Shown piece after piece: positions 36,615 through 48,003 of a stretch of 64,000 nucleotides of DNA. Location of the stretch: the NCBI GenBank assembly GCA_041394605.1, contig JAWKHX010000019.1:28681-92680 (forward strand). The letters are read 5' to 3'. The position numbers and the translations under genes were made by a program. Each line of letters begins with the position of its first letter. The stretch's first letter is position 1. The stretch is from UBA668 sp041394605 (GTDB lineage Bacteria > Actinomycetota > Acidimicrobiia > Acidimicrobiales > Ilumatobacteraceae). Below the pieces are notes generated by a model. That model was given only the letters and a program-made list of their open reading frames with translations. It did no database searches and was not told where the DNA came from.

Positions 36615-38171
36615 ATGATCCAGGAACAGCAATGGCTCCTCAGCCTCGGCACCTTCTTGCCGCTGGCTGGTGTGCTGGTGATGCTCTTCATCCCCAAGAA
36701 GAACGAGGTGTTGGCCAAGGAGGTGGGCATCGTCACCGCTGCGGCCACCCTGCTGGTCGGCATCTACACGCTCACCCAGTTCGACTACGGGCAGGCCGAG
36801 AAGCTCCAGTTCTTCACCACCAATGAGTGGATCAAGCCGATCAACGCCACGTTCACCATCGGGCTGGACGGCATCAGCCTGCCGCTCTACATCCTCTCGA
36901 TGGTCATCACCCTGCTGGTGATGATCTACTCGTGGGACCACGTGCCGCACCCGGGCAATGCCAAGGCGTTCTTCATCCTGATGCTCGTGCTGCAGACGGG
37001 CATGGCCGGCACGTTCATCGCCCAGGACCTGATCCTGTTCTTCGTGTTCTTCGAAGTGGTGCTGCTGCCGATGTACTTCATGATCGGCGTGTGGGGCGGC
37101 GAGAACCGCCAGTACGCCTCGCTGAAGTTCTTCCTCTACACGATGTTCGGTTCGGCCCTCATGCTGGTGGCCTTCATCGCCCTGTACATCACGTCGAAGT
37201 CGGCGTCGTTCTCCTTCCAGGACCTGCGGGAAGCCGGCGCCGGCGTCGGCAAGACGGCTGCCAACTGGATCTTCGCCGGCATGTTCATCGGCTTCGCCGT
37301 GAAGGTGCCGATGTTCCCGTTCCACACCTGGCTGCCCGACGCGCACACTCAGGCGCCCACCCAGGGCTCGGTCATCCTGGCCGCCATCCTGCTGAAGTTG
37401 GGCACCTACGGCTTCGTGCGCATCGCCATCCCGATGCTGCCCGAGGCCGCGAAGAGCTGGGCCCCGGTCATCGGTGTGCTCGCCGTCATCGGCATCATCT
37501 ACGGCGCCCTCGGCTGTCTGGCGCAGACGGACATGAAGCGACTGATCGCCTTCTCCTCCGTCGCCCACATGGGCTTCGTGATGCTCGGCATCAGCACGCT
37601 CACCCCGCTGGGCATCAATGCCGCCATGTTCGGCATGGTCGCCCACGGCCTGATCACCGGCATGCTCTTCTTCATCGCCGGCTCGGTGAAGGAGCGCTAC
37701 CACACCCTGGAGATCAAGCGTCTCAGCGGCATGCTCATCCAGATGCCCCGCCTCGGCTGGATCCTCGGCTTCTGCGCCATGGCGTCGTTGGGCCTGCCCG
37801 GCCTGGCCGGCTTCTGGGGCGAGTTCCCGGCGATCATCTCGTCGTGGAACCCGGCCGAGGTGCTGGTGGCCAACGGGCACGAGGGCCTGTACCGCGGCCT
37901 CACCATCGTGGCCGCGCTCGGCACCGTGCTGGCCGCCGCCTACCTGCTGTGGCTGTACCAGCGCACCTCGTTCGGCACCCCGAACCCGGAGTTCGCCGGC
38001 GACGGTCATGGTGACGGCCACGGCGACGGGCACAGCGACATCCACGACGTGGGCATCTATGAGTGGATCGCCTGGACACCCCTGCTGATCGCCATCGTGG
38101 TCTTCGGTGTGTACCCGCAACTGATGTTCAAGGTGATGGACCCCGCCATCACGCAGCTGTTCGGGAAGTGA
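36615..38171 (+). CDS. nuoM: NADH-quinone oxidoreductase subunit M
   Basis: 518 residues, about 14 membrane segments, second antiporter-like subunit. Key blocks: LILFFVFFEVVLLPMYFMIG near residues 136-155 with the essential glutamate, KVPMFPFHTWLPDAHTQAPT, KLGTYGFVRIAIPMLPEAAK, and QTDMKRLIAFSSVAHMGFVM. A short histidine/glycine/aspartate stretch, GDGHGDGHGDGHSDIHD, lies near residues 461-478 before the last segments. Starts 12 bases after nuoL with an AAAGGGA ribosome site. Confidence 0.96.
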   Translation: MIQEQQWLLSLGTFLPLAGVLVMLFIPKKNEVLAKEVGIVTAAATLLVGIYTLTQFDYGQAEKLQFFTTNEWIKPINATFTIGLDGISLPLYILSMVITLLVMIYSWDHVPHPGNAKAFFILMLVLQTGMAGTFIAQDLILFFVFFEVVLLPMYFMIGVWGGENRQYASLKFFLYTMFGSALMLVAFIALYITSKSASFSFQDLREAGAGVGKTAANWIFAGMFIGFAVKVPMFPFHTWLPDAHTQAPTQGSVILAAILLKLGTYGFVRIAIPMLPEAAKSWAPVIGVLAVIGIIYGALGCLAQTDMKRLIAFSSVAHMGFVMLGISTLTPLGINAAMFGMVAHGLITGMLFFIAGSVKERYHTLEIKRLSGMLIQMPRLGWILGFCAMASLGLPGLAGFWGEFPAIISSWNPAEVLVANGHEGLYRGLTIVAALGTVLAAAYLLWLYQRTSFGTPNPEFAGDGHGDGHGDGHSDIHDVGIYEWIAWTPLLIAIVVFGVYPQLMFKVMDPAITQLFGK

Positions 38172-38175
38172 CCTG

Positions 38176-39673
38176 ATGCTCGCGTCCATGCTCGCCTTCA
38201 CCCGCCCCGACGTCGACTACCACGCTCGCCCGAGATCGTGCTGGCGGCCGGGCTGTGCCTGGTGCTGCTCCTGGACCTGTTCGTGCCGGACCACCGGCGC
38301 TGGATCACGGGCACCGTCACCGGCTTCGTGCTGCTCGGCGCCTTCATCCCGGTGGCCACCCTGGCCGTGGTGGGCGGCGACGTGCGCAGCCTGTTCGACG
38401 GTCGCTACGTCATCGACGAGTTCGCGCTGGCGTTGAAGGGCCTGTTCCTGCTGGCCGGCTACGTGGTGGTGCTGCTGTCCTCCAATGAGATGGAGGAAGG
38501 GCACTACTACCAGGGCGAGTACTACGTCCTGCTGCTCACCTCGGTGCTCGGCATGGTGATGATGGCCAGCGCGCGGATCTCATCAGCGTGTTCGTGGCGC
38601 TGGAGTTCCTGTCGATCCCGGCGTACATGATGGCCGCCTGGCGCAAGCGGGACACCAAGTCCAACGAGGCCGGCGTGAAGTACTACCTGCTCGGCGTGTT
38701 CGCCAGCGCAGTGATGCTCTACGGCATGAGCCTGCTGTTCGGCGTGGCCAAGACCACCAGGCTGGCCGACATCGGTGCCGTCGTGGGCGACGGCAAGAAG
38801 GCAGTGGTGGTGCTGGGCATCGTGTTCGTGATCGTGGGCTTTGCGTTCAAGGTCAGCGCCGTGCCGTTCCACACCTGGGCGCCGGACACATACCAGGGTG
38901 CCCCCACCCCGGTCACGGCGTTCCTCAGCGTGGCCTCCAAGGCCGCCGGCTTCACCGGCCTCATCGCCATGGTGTACCTGGCCTTCCCGCTGGCCAAGGA
39001 CGTCTACCAGCCGTTCATGTGGGTGCTGGCTGCGCTCACCATGACCGTCGGCAACCTGCTGGCCCTGAAGCAGACCAACATCGTGCGCATGCTGGCGTAC
39101 TCCAGTGTCAGCCAGGGCGGCTTCATCCTCATGCCGCTGGCGGTGGCCGGCACCGGCGACGCCGCCGGCCCGGCGCTGAAGGCCGTGGTCGTGTACCTCC
39201 TGATCTACGCCGCCACCAACCTCGGTGCCTTCGCGGTGATCATCGCCGTGTCGCGCACCACCCGCAGCGGCGAGATCAGCAGTTGGGGTGGCCTGTTCAA
39301 CTACGCGCCCGGCCTGGCCGTGATGATGACCATCTTCCTCGCCTCGCTGGCCGGCATCCCGCCGCTCGGCGGCTGGTACGCCAAGTTCGGCGCCTTCCGC
39401 GCCGTGGTGGACGCCGGCAGCGGCTGGGGTTACTCGATCGCCGTCATCGGCGCCGTCAACGCAGTCGTGGCCACTGCCTACTACATCACCGTCATGCGCG
39501 AGATGTGGATGAAACCGGCACCCGACGGTCGCATCAGCGCCATCAAGGTGCCGTCGCCGGTGGTGGTGGCGATCGCCCTCTGCGGCATCGGCACACTGCT
39601 GATGGGCGTGCTGCCCGGCTCGGTGGCCCGCTTCGGGGACCTGGCCGATCTCACCCATGCCTTCGGCGGCTGA
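38176..39673 (+). CDS. nuoN: NADH-quinone oxidoreductase subunit N, two frameshifts
   Basis: About 499 residues when two frame breaks are bridged. It starts MLASMLAFTRPDVDYHA (38176). Near 38228 the frame shifts into EIVLAAGLCLVLLLDLFVPD, and near 38575 into DLISVFVALEFLSIPAYMMA after MVMMASAR. The second break reads GCGCGGATCTC where GCGCGGGATCTC is expected, a lost G. Further blocks: FKVSAVPFHTWAPDTYQGAP, NIVRMLAYSSVSQGGFILMP. Third antiporter-like subunit. The stop overlaps the MidA gene by 17 bases. All parts are conserved, so an intact gene is likely. Confidence 0.93.
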
Positions 39674-40697
39674 GCCCGGCTCGTCCATCACCCGCCTGCT
39701 GGCCACCCGCCAGGAGGCGCTCGGACGCCCCGTGCGGTTCGACGAATTCATGGCCGAGGCGCTGTATGGCGCGGACGGCTTCTACACCACCGGTGGGCGG
39801 GCCGGCCGGCGTGGCGACTTCCTCACCTCGCCCGAAGTCGGCCCGCTGTTCGGTGCGGTGATCGCCCGCTGGATCGACGCCGAGTTCGAACGCCAAGGCC
39901 GGCCGGACGGCTTCACCGTGGTGGAGGCCGGCGCCGGGCCCGGCACGCTCGCCCGCACCGTGCTGCTCGCCGCCCCCCACCTGGCCGGCCGTTATGTGAC
40001 CGTGGAGACCGCCGAGGCCCAGCGCACCGGGCACCCGGACGGCGTGACCGCCCTCGCCGACCTTCCTGCCGGGCCGGTGCGCGGGGTGGTCGTCGCCAAC
40101 GAACTGCTGGACAACCTGCCGTTCCGGCTGGCCGTGTTCGACGGTGGCTGGCGGGAGGCCCACGTGATGGTCGGCCGCGACGGGTCGCTCAGCGAAGTGC
40201 TGCTGCCGGCACCTGCTGAGTGGGGTTGGCTGCCGCGTACCGCGCCGCACGGCGGCCGGGTGCCGGTGCAGGAGCACGCCGGCGCGTGGGTGGCCGACGC
40301 CTGCGCGCTGCTGGCGCCCGGCGGCACCGTGCTCTGCATCGACTACGGCACTGCCCGCACGGCGGCCCTGGCGCTGGAGCCGTGGCGGACCTGGCTGCGC
40401 ACGTACCGGGGGCACGAGCGCGGTGCCCACTACCTGCGCGACGCAGGCATGCAGGACATCACCACCGAGGTCTGCCTGGACCAACTGCCCGAGCCGCACA
40501 GCGTGCGAACCCAGGCCCAGTTCCTCCAGCGCTGGGGCATCGCCGATCTGGTGGATGAGGGCCGCCAGGCGTGGGAGGCCAAGGCCGCGGCCCCCGATCT
40601 GGCCGCGCTGCGCGGCCGCAGCCGCATCCGCGAGGCCGAGAGTCTGCTCGACCCGGACGGTCTCGGCAGCTTCCTGGTGCTGGAGTGGCGGGTGTGA
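39657..40697 (+). CDS. MidA/NDUFAF7-type SAM-dependent methyltransferase
   Basis: 346 residues, DUF185 family. SAM-binding motif VVEAGAGPGTLARTVLLAAP near residues 89-108. Family blocks: FDEFMAEALYGADGFYTTGG, GDFLTSPEVGPLFGAVIARW, VVVANELLDNLPFRLAVFDG, ALLAPGGTVLCIDYGTARTA and VCLDQLPEPHSVRTQAQFLQ. The eukaryotic homologue NDUFAF7/MidA symmetrically dimethylates an arginine of the NuoD homologue NDUFS2 and is needed for complex I assembly. Here the gene overlaps the end of nuoN, so it is translationally tied to the complex I operon. A protein-arginine methyltransferase acting on NuoD is the natural inference. Confidence 0.88.
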   Translation: MPSAAEPGSSITRLLATRQEALGRPVRFDEFMAEALYGADGFYTTGGRAGRRGDFLTSPEVGPLFGAVIARWIDAEFERQGRPDGFTVVEAGAGPGTLARTVLLAAPHLAGRYVTVETAEAQRTGHPDGVTALADLPAGPVRGVVVANELLDNLPFRLAVFDGGWREAHVMVGRDGSLSEVLLPAPAEWGWLPRTAPHGGRVPVQEHAGAWVADACALLAPGGTVLCIDYGTARTAALALEPWRTWLRTYRGHERGAHYLRDAGMQDITTEVCLDQLPEPHSVRTQAQFLQRWGIADLVDEGRQAWEAKAAAPDLAALRGRSRIREAESLLDPDGLGSFLVLEWRV

Positions 40698-40787
40698 CAG
40701 TCGTTCTCGGTCGCTGCTCGCGGCCGGCCGGGAGGGTACGGTGTCGGGTCGGCATGAGCGGGCGGTCGGCCCCGCTGGAGGTACTCG

Positions 40788-42662
40788 GTGGGTGAGTCAC
40801 ATCATCAGGTAGGGCAGGGCGCCCTCGTCGTGGGGGCGCTCGGTGTCGTCTACGGCGACATCGGCACCAGCCCGCTGTACGCCATGCGCGAGGCGTTCAC
40901 CGAGCCCACCCATGTGCTGCACGTGGACAAGATCAACGTGTACGGCGTCGGCTCGCTGGCGTTCTGGGCGCTGATCCTCATCATCTCGGTGAAGTACCTG
41001 TACTTCGTCATGCGCGCCGACAACCGCGGTGAGGGTGGCATCCTCGCGCTCACGAGCCTGGTGATGCCCCGCCACCAGCGGGTGGTGAAGGCCGGCGCAT
41101 TGGTCACACTCGGCGTGTTCGGCACGGCGCTGCTGTACGGCGACGGCATCATCACCCCGGCCATTTCCGTGCTCTCCGCGGTGGAGGGTCTGGAGGAGGT
41201 CAACTCGTCGTTCGAGAAGTGGGTGCTGCCGATCGCCATCGCCATCCTGGTGGTGCTGTTCCTCGTGCAGAAGCGCGGCACCGGGGCAGTGGGCAAGATC
41301 TTCGGCCCGGTGATGATGGTGTGGTTCACGGTGTTGGCCGTCCTCGGCATCCGCTGGATCGCCGAGTCGCCCGAGGTGCTGCAGGCGGTGAACCCGGTGT
41401 GGGCCGTGCGGTTCTTCGAACACGAAACCCACAACGCGTTCCTCGCGCTCGGCTCCATCTTCCTCGTCGTCACCGGTGGCGAGGCGCTCTACGCGGACAT
41501 GGGCCACTTCGGGCGCAAGCCGATCGCCATGGGCTGGTACAGCCTGGTGATGCCGGCGCTGATGCTGAACTACTTCGGCCAGGGCGCCTTCCTGCTGGCC
41601 AACCCGGAGGACGTGGACAAGCGCTTCTTCTTCCTGATGGGCCCGGAGAGCCTGAAGCTGCCCCTGGTCATCCTGGCCACGATGGCCACCATCATCGCTT
41701 CGCAGGCGCTGATCTCGGGTGTGTTCAGCCTCACCCAGCAGGCCGTGCAACTGGACTACCTGCCGCGCATCCGCATCGACCACACCTCGCACCAGCACTC
41801 CGGCCAGATCTACGTGCCGCTGGTGAACTGGGCATTGATGGTGGCCTGCGTGGGCATCGTGCTCGGCTTCCGGTCTTCCACCTCGCTGGCTGCCGCGTAC
41901 GGGATCGCCGTCACCATGACGATGGCCATCACCACGCTGATCTTCTTCCGGGTGCTCACCGACCGGTGGGAGTGGGCGCGCTGGAAGGCCTTCCTGGTGT
42001 GTGTGCCGATGCTGGTGGTGGAGCTCGGCTTCCTCGGCGCCAACATCCCGAAGATCCCCCACGGTGGCTGGTTCGCGCTCACCGTGGCCGCCGTGCTGAT
42101 GGTGCAGATGGCTACGTGGCGCCGCGGCCGCCAGCTGGTGGCCGCACGGATCAAGCGTGGCGAGCGCCCGATCGCCGACGTGCTGGACGAGCACACCGAG
42201 GTGAAGCGGGTGCAGGGCACGGGCGTGTTCCTGTTCAAGGACCTCGGCAAGGCCCCGCCGGCGTTGATGAACAACCTGCGCCACAACAAGGTCCTGCACC
42301 GCACCACGCTGATCGTCAGCGTGGAGACCAGCGACGAACCACGTGTGGACCCCGCCGGCCGGGCCGAGGTCACCAAGGTGGAGCCCGGCGTGTTCCAGGT
42401 GCTCATCAGCTACGGCTTCATGGAGGACCCCGACGTGCCCGCGGCGCTGTCCGAACTGGACGTGCGCGGCCTGGACTTCGACCCCGACGACGTCACCTAC
42501 TTCATCGGCCGCGAGTCCATCGTCGCCGGCAAGGCGCCGGGCATGAACCCGGTGGCAGAGCACCTGTTCGTGTGGCTCAACCGTGGCGCCGACAGCGCCG
42601 TGCGGTTCTTCAACCTGCCCGACGAGCAGGTGTTCGAGGTGGGCTCCCGCGTGGAGATCTGA
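40788..42662 (+). CDS. kup: Potassium uptake protein, KUP family
   Basis: 624 residues from a GTG with GGAGG about 10 bases upstream. Twelve-segment K+:H+ symporter with the KUP opening ALGVVYGDIGTSPLYAMREA (residues 18-37), FALLYGD-type block FGTALLYGDGIITPAISVLS, VTGGEALYADMGHFGRKPIA and PALMLNYFGQGAFLLANPED. It ends in a cytoplasmic domain of about 170 residues. The 90 bases upstream show no sign of a ydaO/c-di-AMP riboswitch. Confidence 0.95.
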   Translation: MGESHHQVGQGALVVGALGVVYGDIGTSPLYAMREAFTEPTHVLHVDKINVYGVGSLAFWALILIISVKYLYFVMRADNRGEGGILALTSLVMPRHQRVVKAGALVTLGVFGTALLYGDGIITPAISVLSAVEGLEEVNSSFEKWVLPIAIAILVVLFLVQKRGTGAVGKIFGPVMMVWFTVLAVLGIRWIAESPEVLQAVNPVWAVRFFEHETHNAFLALGSIFLVVTGGEALYADMGHFGRKPIAMGWYSLVMPALMLNYFGQGAFLLANPEDVDKRFFFLMGPESLKLPLVILATMATIIASQALISGVFSLTQQAVQLDYLPRIRIDHTSHQHSGQIYVPLVNWALMVACVGIVLGFRSSTSLAAAYGIAVTMTMAITTLIFFRVLTDRWEWARWKAFLVCVPMLVVELGFLGANIPKIPHGGWFALTVAAVLMVQMATWRRGRQLVAARIKRGERPIADVLDEHTEVKRVQGTGVFLFKDLGKAPPALMNNLRHNKVLHRTTLIVSVETSDEPRVDPAGRAEVTKVEPGVFQVLISYGFMEDPDVPAALSELDVRGLDFDPDDVTYFIGRESIVAGKAPGMNPVAEHLFVWLNRGADSAVRFFNLPDEQVFEVGSRVEI

Positions 42663-42720
42663 CCGGCCGGCCTCTGCCCGCCGGCGGCACCCGCGCTAAC
42701 CTCCGGTCGAACCGGGGGTT

Positions 42721-44676
<1,956 letters not shown>

Positions 44677-44762
44677 ACCAGTCCCGTCGGGCGGCTGCCC
44701 CGTTGGTTCCAACAAATTGCTCGTCATTCAAGAATCGTTGTCGATCGCCCGATATTCCAGGC

Positions 44763-47276
44763 GTGACGACCGAGGACACGGAGTCGGCCGGCGGGGCCGT
44801 GGACATCCACCCTGCCGACGGTGCGTCCGAGCCGGCGGAGTCGCGGCTCGGTCTCGACGAACTGCGCCTCCGTCTCGATCGACCCCTGTTCGCCAGGGAC
44901 CCGGGCCTCGGCGCCACGCCGTCGTCACCCAATCTGCGTGAGCTGACCTGGGACTATGTCGTCAAGCCGCCCAACGATGGCGCGGCACCACCTGAGGTCG
45001 CACCCGATGAGGGTGAGTTCAACGTGAAGCCGGTGCGGATCGAGGATCTGCTGTCCGAGCCCAGCCCGGCGGCAGCACTGCTGCGGCACGACGAGTCGGA
45101 GGTCGCGCCGCCGGAACCGGACGCCCCCGACGTCGCCGACGTCGAACCGCGAGACGTGCCGGACGAGGACCCGCTGGAGTCGGCCGAACCTTCCGACGCC
45201 GCGGCGCCGGCGGTGAGCGGCGAGCACCGCCTGCCGTCGTTGCTCTCCGCACTCACCACCCGCGAGCCGGGACCGACCACGCCGATCAGCGACGATCTGC
45301 CGAGCCTTGCCGACGCGGCTGCGCCCTCCCCCGCCAGCGGCATCGCCATGGTGGGTGTCGGGTCCGACGGCGAGGAGTCCGATCCGGCCGACCCGGACAT
45401 CGCGCGCTTCGACACTCCCTCCGGAGGCCTGCCACGGATGGACCCCGACGAGGAGCACCAGCGACTGCTGGCCGTCCTGCAGCCGGAGCCCGTGCACCGC
45501 GACCCGGACCCCGTCGTGAACGGTCTGGCCGACATGATCGTGCGCAGTACCCCGATCACCGGAATGGCTGCCGTGCGCTCCATCTCCGCCGAGGTGCCGG
45601 TGGCCACCACACCACCCGCGGGTGTCCCGCCGGTGACGTCCGTGGAAGCGGAGCTGAACCGGCTGGCGTACGTACCTGACGCAGTTGCCGAAGCCGACCC
45701 CGGCCCGGTGGACCTGCCCCAGATCGCAGTGAACGACAGCGCGGCGGCGGCTGCCCCGGCGCCCACGGCGGCACCCCCACCCGCACCGGCGCTGAACCTG
45801 TCCAACAACGAGATCTACGCGGCCCGCGCCTCGGCGTCGGCCGCCACCCAGCGCCGCGTCGCCTACACCGATTTCGCCCCCGTGCCGGTGCCTGCTCGCC
45901 GCCGGCGCAAGCGCCATGTGTTCCGCCGGTTGGTCACCTTCGTCATCCTCCTGGGGTTGATCGCCGGCGGGCTGTTCGCCGTGAAGAAGTACGTGCTCGA
46001 TGTCAGGTGGGACAAGGAGGTCAAGCCCGTCGCCGACGCGGTGAGCGAGGCTCGTGGCCTCAGCTTCGACAAGGCCGTGCACGTGGACGCGCTGCCAGTG
46101 GCCGAGTACTCCGCGGCCCTGGCCACCGCCGGCCTCGGGCTGGACCCGGACGGCATGACGGCCGAGCAGACCGCCGCCGAGTGGCGGTCGTTGGGCCTGC
46201 TGTCAGGCGCCCTGGATCTGGAGGCAGTGGGCATGGCGGCGATGCCGTTCGCCCCGGCGTTCTACGACCCGGCGACCGGCCGGATCAGCATCATGGACGG
46301 CCTGCCGGCGGAACTGCACACCTTCGCGCTGCAACGTGCGCTGGCCATGGCCCTGCTGGACCAGGAGTACGGCTGGGGTGCGCGGCTGGAGGGAGTGCCC
46401 GGCTCCGTGCGGATCGGCACGATTGCCCTGTACGACGCGGACGCCGTCGCCACGGTCCTGTCGATGACGGATGCGGCGACACTGGAAACGCTGGTCAGCC
46501 AGCTGTACGGCCTGTACGCCGACTACACCATCCCACCCTCACCCGCACCCTACGGTTCGGTGATCAGCGCCCGGCTCGGTGTGGCCGCCTGGCCGCTGTT
46601 CCGCGGGCTCGACGAAGTCACCCGGTCGTCGCTGCTGCTCGACGCCGCGCCGGTGGACGTCCAACTGCTGGACCTCCGCCGCCTGCTCGACGGCTCGGCC
46701 GCCGGTGCCGCCGCCAACTCGCAGGGTGCGCTGTTCTGGTACCACGTGCTGGCCGGGCGGGTGAACGACGACCTGGCGTGGCGCGCTGCGCTCACCTGGC
46801 GCGGCGACGCCGTGAGCCTCCTGGACGGTGGTGGCAGCCCGTGTGTGGCGGCCATGTTCCAGGCGGGCGCGGGCAGCGATGTGGCCCAGGCGGCCTTCGA
46901 GCAGTGGGCCGCGCTGGCCCCCGCGGAGTCCGCCACCACGGTCACTGCCTCGGCCAACGAACTCGGTGTGTCGCTGACGATCAATGCCTGCGACCCCGGC
47001 GTCGCCGTGCCCACGTCGGACGGTGCGCCGCTGCCCGGGCTTGGCGGTGCGCCACTGCAGAGCGAAGTGATGCGCCTGCTGATCGAGCAGGACCCCACGC
47101 TGGACCTGGCCACCGCTGCCTGCGCGGCAGCCACGGTGGGCCCGGTGTCGATGGCCGACGAGCGTGGCGTGGTGGACCCGGTGGGCGGCTGGGCGGCACC
47201 CGCCGCCCACGGCCTGCCCGACCCGGTGGCCACCGGCTGCCTTGCCCCACCGGCCGATACGGCACCGGCCGCCTGA
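44763..47276 (+). CDS. One-pass membrane protein with long acidic N-region and peptidase-like outer domain, unknown
   Basis: 837 residues from the GTG at 44763. Residues 1-370 are acidic, proline/alanine-rich and probably disordered. A basic cluster ARRRRKRHVFRRL precedes a single membrane segment at about 388-408 (VTFVILLGLIAGGLFAV). The outer domain of about 425 residues includes FYDPATGRISIMDGLPAELH and then LQRALAMALLDQEYGWG near 517-540. That layout recalls actinobacterial putative metallopeptidases with an HELxHALQDQ motif, but the HExxH residues are missing, so it would be inactive. No family is firmly recognised. The topology, with disordered cytoplasm and extracellular domain, suggests a cell-surface or envelope role. 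Confidence 0.7.
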   Translation: MTTEDTESAGGAVDIHPADGASEPAESRLGLDELRLRLDRPLFARDPGLGATPSSPNLRELTWDYVVKPPNDGAAPPEVAPDEGEFNVKPVRIEDLLSEPSPAAALLRHDESEVAPPEPDAPDVADVEPRDVPDEDPLESAEPSDAAAPAVSGEHRLPSLLSALTTREPGPTTPISDDLPSLADAAAPSPASGIAMVGVGSDGEESDPADPDIARFDTPSGGLPRMDPDEEHQRLLAVLQPEPVHRDPDPVVNGLADMIVRSTPITGMAAVRSISAEVPVATTPPAGVPPVTSVEAELNRLAYVPDAVAEADPGPVDLPQIAVNDSAAAAAPAPTAAPPPAPALNLSNNEIYAARASASAATQRRVAYTDFAPVPVPARRRRKRHVFRRLVTFVILLGLIAGGLFAVKKYVLDVRWDKEVKPVADAVSEARGLSFDKAVHVDALPVAEYSAALATAGLGLDPDGMTAEQTAAEWRSLGLLSGALDLEAVGMAAMPFAPAFYDPATGRISIMDGLPAELHTFALQRALAMALLDQEYGWGARLEGVPGSVRIGTIALYDADAVATVLSMTDAATLETLVSQLYGLYADYTIPPSPAPYGSVISARLGVAAWPLFRGLDEVTRSSLLLDAAPVDVQLLDLRRLLDGSAAGAAANSQGALFWYHVLAGRVNDDLAWRAALTWRGDAVSLLDGGGSPCVAAMFQAGAGSDVAQAAFEQWAALAPAESATTVTASANELGVSLTINACDPGVAVPTSDGAPLPGLGGAPLQSEVMRLLIEQDPTLDLATAACAAATVGPVSMADERGVVDPVGGWAAPAAHGLPDPVATGCLAPPADTAPAA

Positions 47277-47328
47277 GCCGCTGGCGGCCTGACCCACCGG
47301 CCCGGTCGTTCGCCGTGCTCGGTGCGGT

Positions 47329-47817
47329 TCAGTCGCGGAAGTTGTTGAACTGCAGCGGGATGCCGACGTCGGCACCCTTCAGCAGGGAGATGACGGCCTG
47401 CAGGTCGTCGCGCTTCTTGCCGCTGACCCGCACGGTGTCGCCCTGGGTCTGGCTGCTGACACCCTTCGGCGCCTTCTCCTTGATCATCTTGTTGATCTCG
47501 CGGGCCTTGTCGCTGCCGATGCCGACCTGGATGGTGAGCGTCTGGCGCACGGTGTTCTGAGTGGCTTCCTCGACCTTGCCGTAGTCCAGGCCCTTCAGCG
47601 ACACGCCCCGCTTCACCAGACGCTCTTCGAGCACCAGGCGCAGCGCGGCCAGGCGGTCCTCGCTGACGGTGCGCAGGGTGATGACCAGATCGTTCTGCTC
47701 GATGGTGGAGTTGGTGTTCTTGAAGTCGAAGCGGGTGTTGATCTCCCGCTGCGCCTGGTCCACCGCGTTGCGGACCTCCTGGCGGTCGACTTCGGACACG
47801 ACGTCGAAAGTGGGCAT
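47329..47817 (-). CDS. YajQ family nucleotide-binding protein
   Basis: 162 residues, standard YajQ length. MPTFDVVSEVDRQEVRNAVD, REINTRFDFKNTNSTIE, KGLDYGKVEEATQNTVRQ and the C-terminal GADVGIPLQFNNFRD are family hallmarks. Cytoplasmic; some relatives bind cyclic di-GMP, and others have been linked to tRNA or nucleic acid. Convergent with the preceding gene, and 42 bases from the divergent tRNA-Tyr. Confidence 0.94.
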   Translation of the reverse strand: MPTFDVVSEVDRQEVRNAVDQAQREINTRFDFKNTNSTIEQNDLVITLRTVSEDRLAALRLVLEERLVKRGVSLKGLDYGKVEEATQNTVRQTLTIQVGIGSDKAREINKMIKEKAPKGVSSQTQGDTVRVSGKKRDDLQAVISLLKGADVGIPLQFNNFRD

Positions 47818-47859
47818 GGGAACAGGCTAGTAAGGGCGCTAACCTCATCCTCCGCTGAT

Positions 47860-47945
47860 GGGTCGGTGCCCGAGTGGCCAAAGGGAGTTGACTGTAAATC
47901 AACCGGCGTCGTCCTACGGAGGTTCGAATCCTTCCCGGCCCACCA
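47860..47945 (+). tRNA. tRNA-Tyr (GTA)
   Basis: Acceptor GGGTCGG pairs with CCGGCCC (one T-G pair). Anticodon arm GTTGA-CTGTAAA-TCAAC gives anticodon GTA. A long variable arm as expected for tRNA-Tyr, T-arm GGAGG-TTCGAAT-CCTTC, and an encoded CCA at 47943-47945. Confidence 0.95.
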
Positions 47946-48003
47946 CCACGAGTCGCCAGGTCCTGCGGGCCTGGCGATTCTGCATTCCGGAGCCACTTCA
48001 CCC

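Noticed and set aside
40698..40787. c-di-AMP (ydaO) riboswitch before kup
   Set aside because: The gap is too short (90 bases) and lacks the ydaO conserved segments.
42703..42715. CCGGT-CGA-ACCGG hairpin just before acs as an operator or SOS site
   Set aside because: It contains TCGAAC but the other half is missing, so it is not a LexA site. A 5-bp stem with a 3-base loop is common by chance in this GC-rich DNA.
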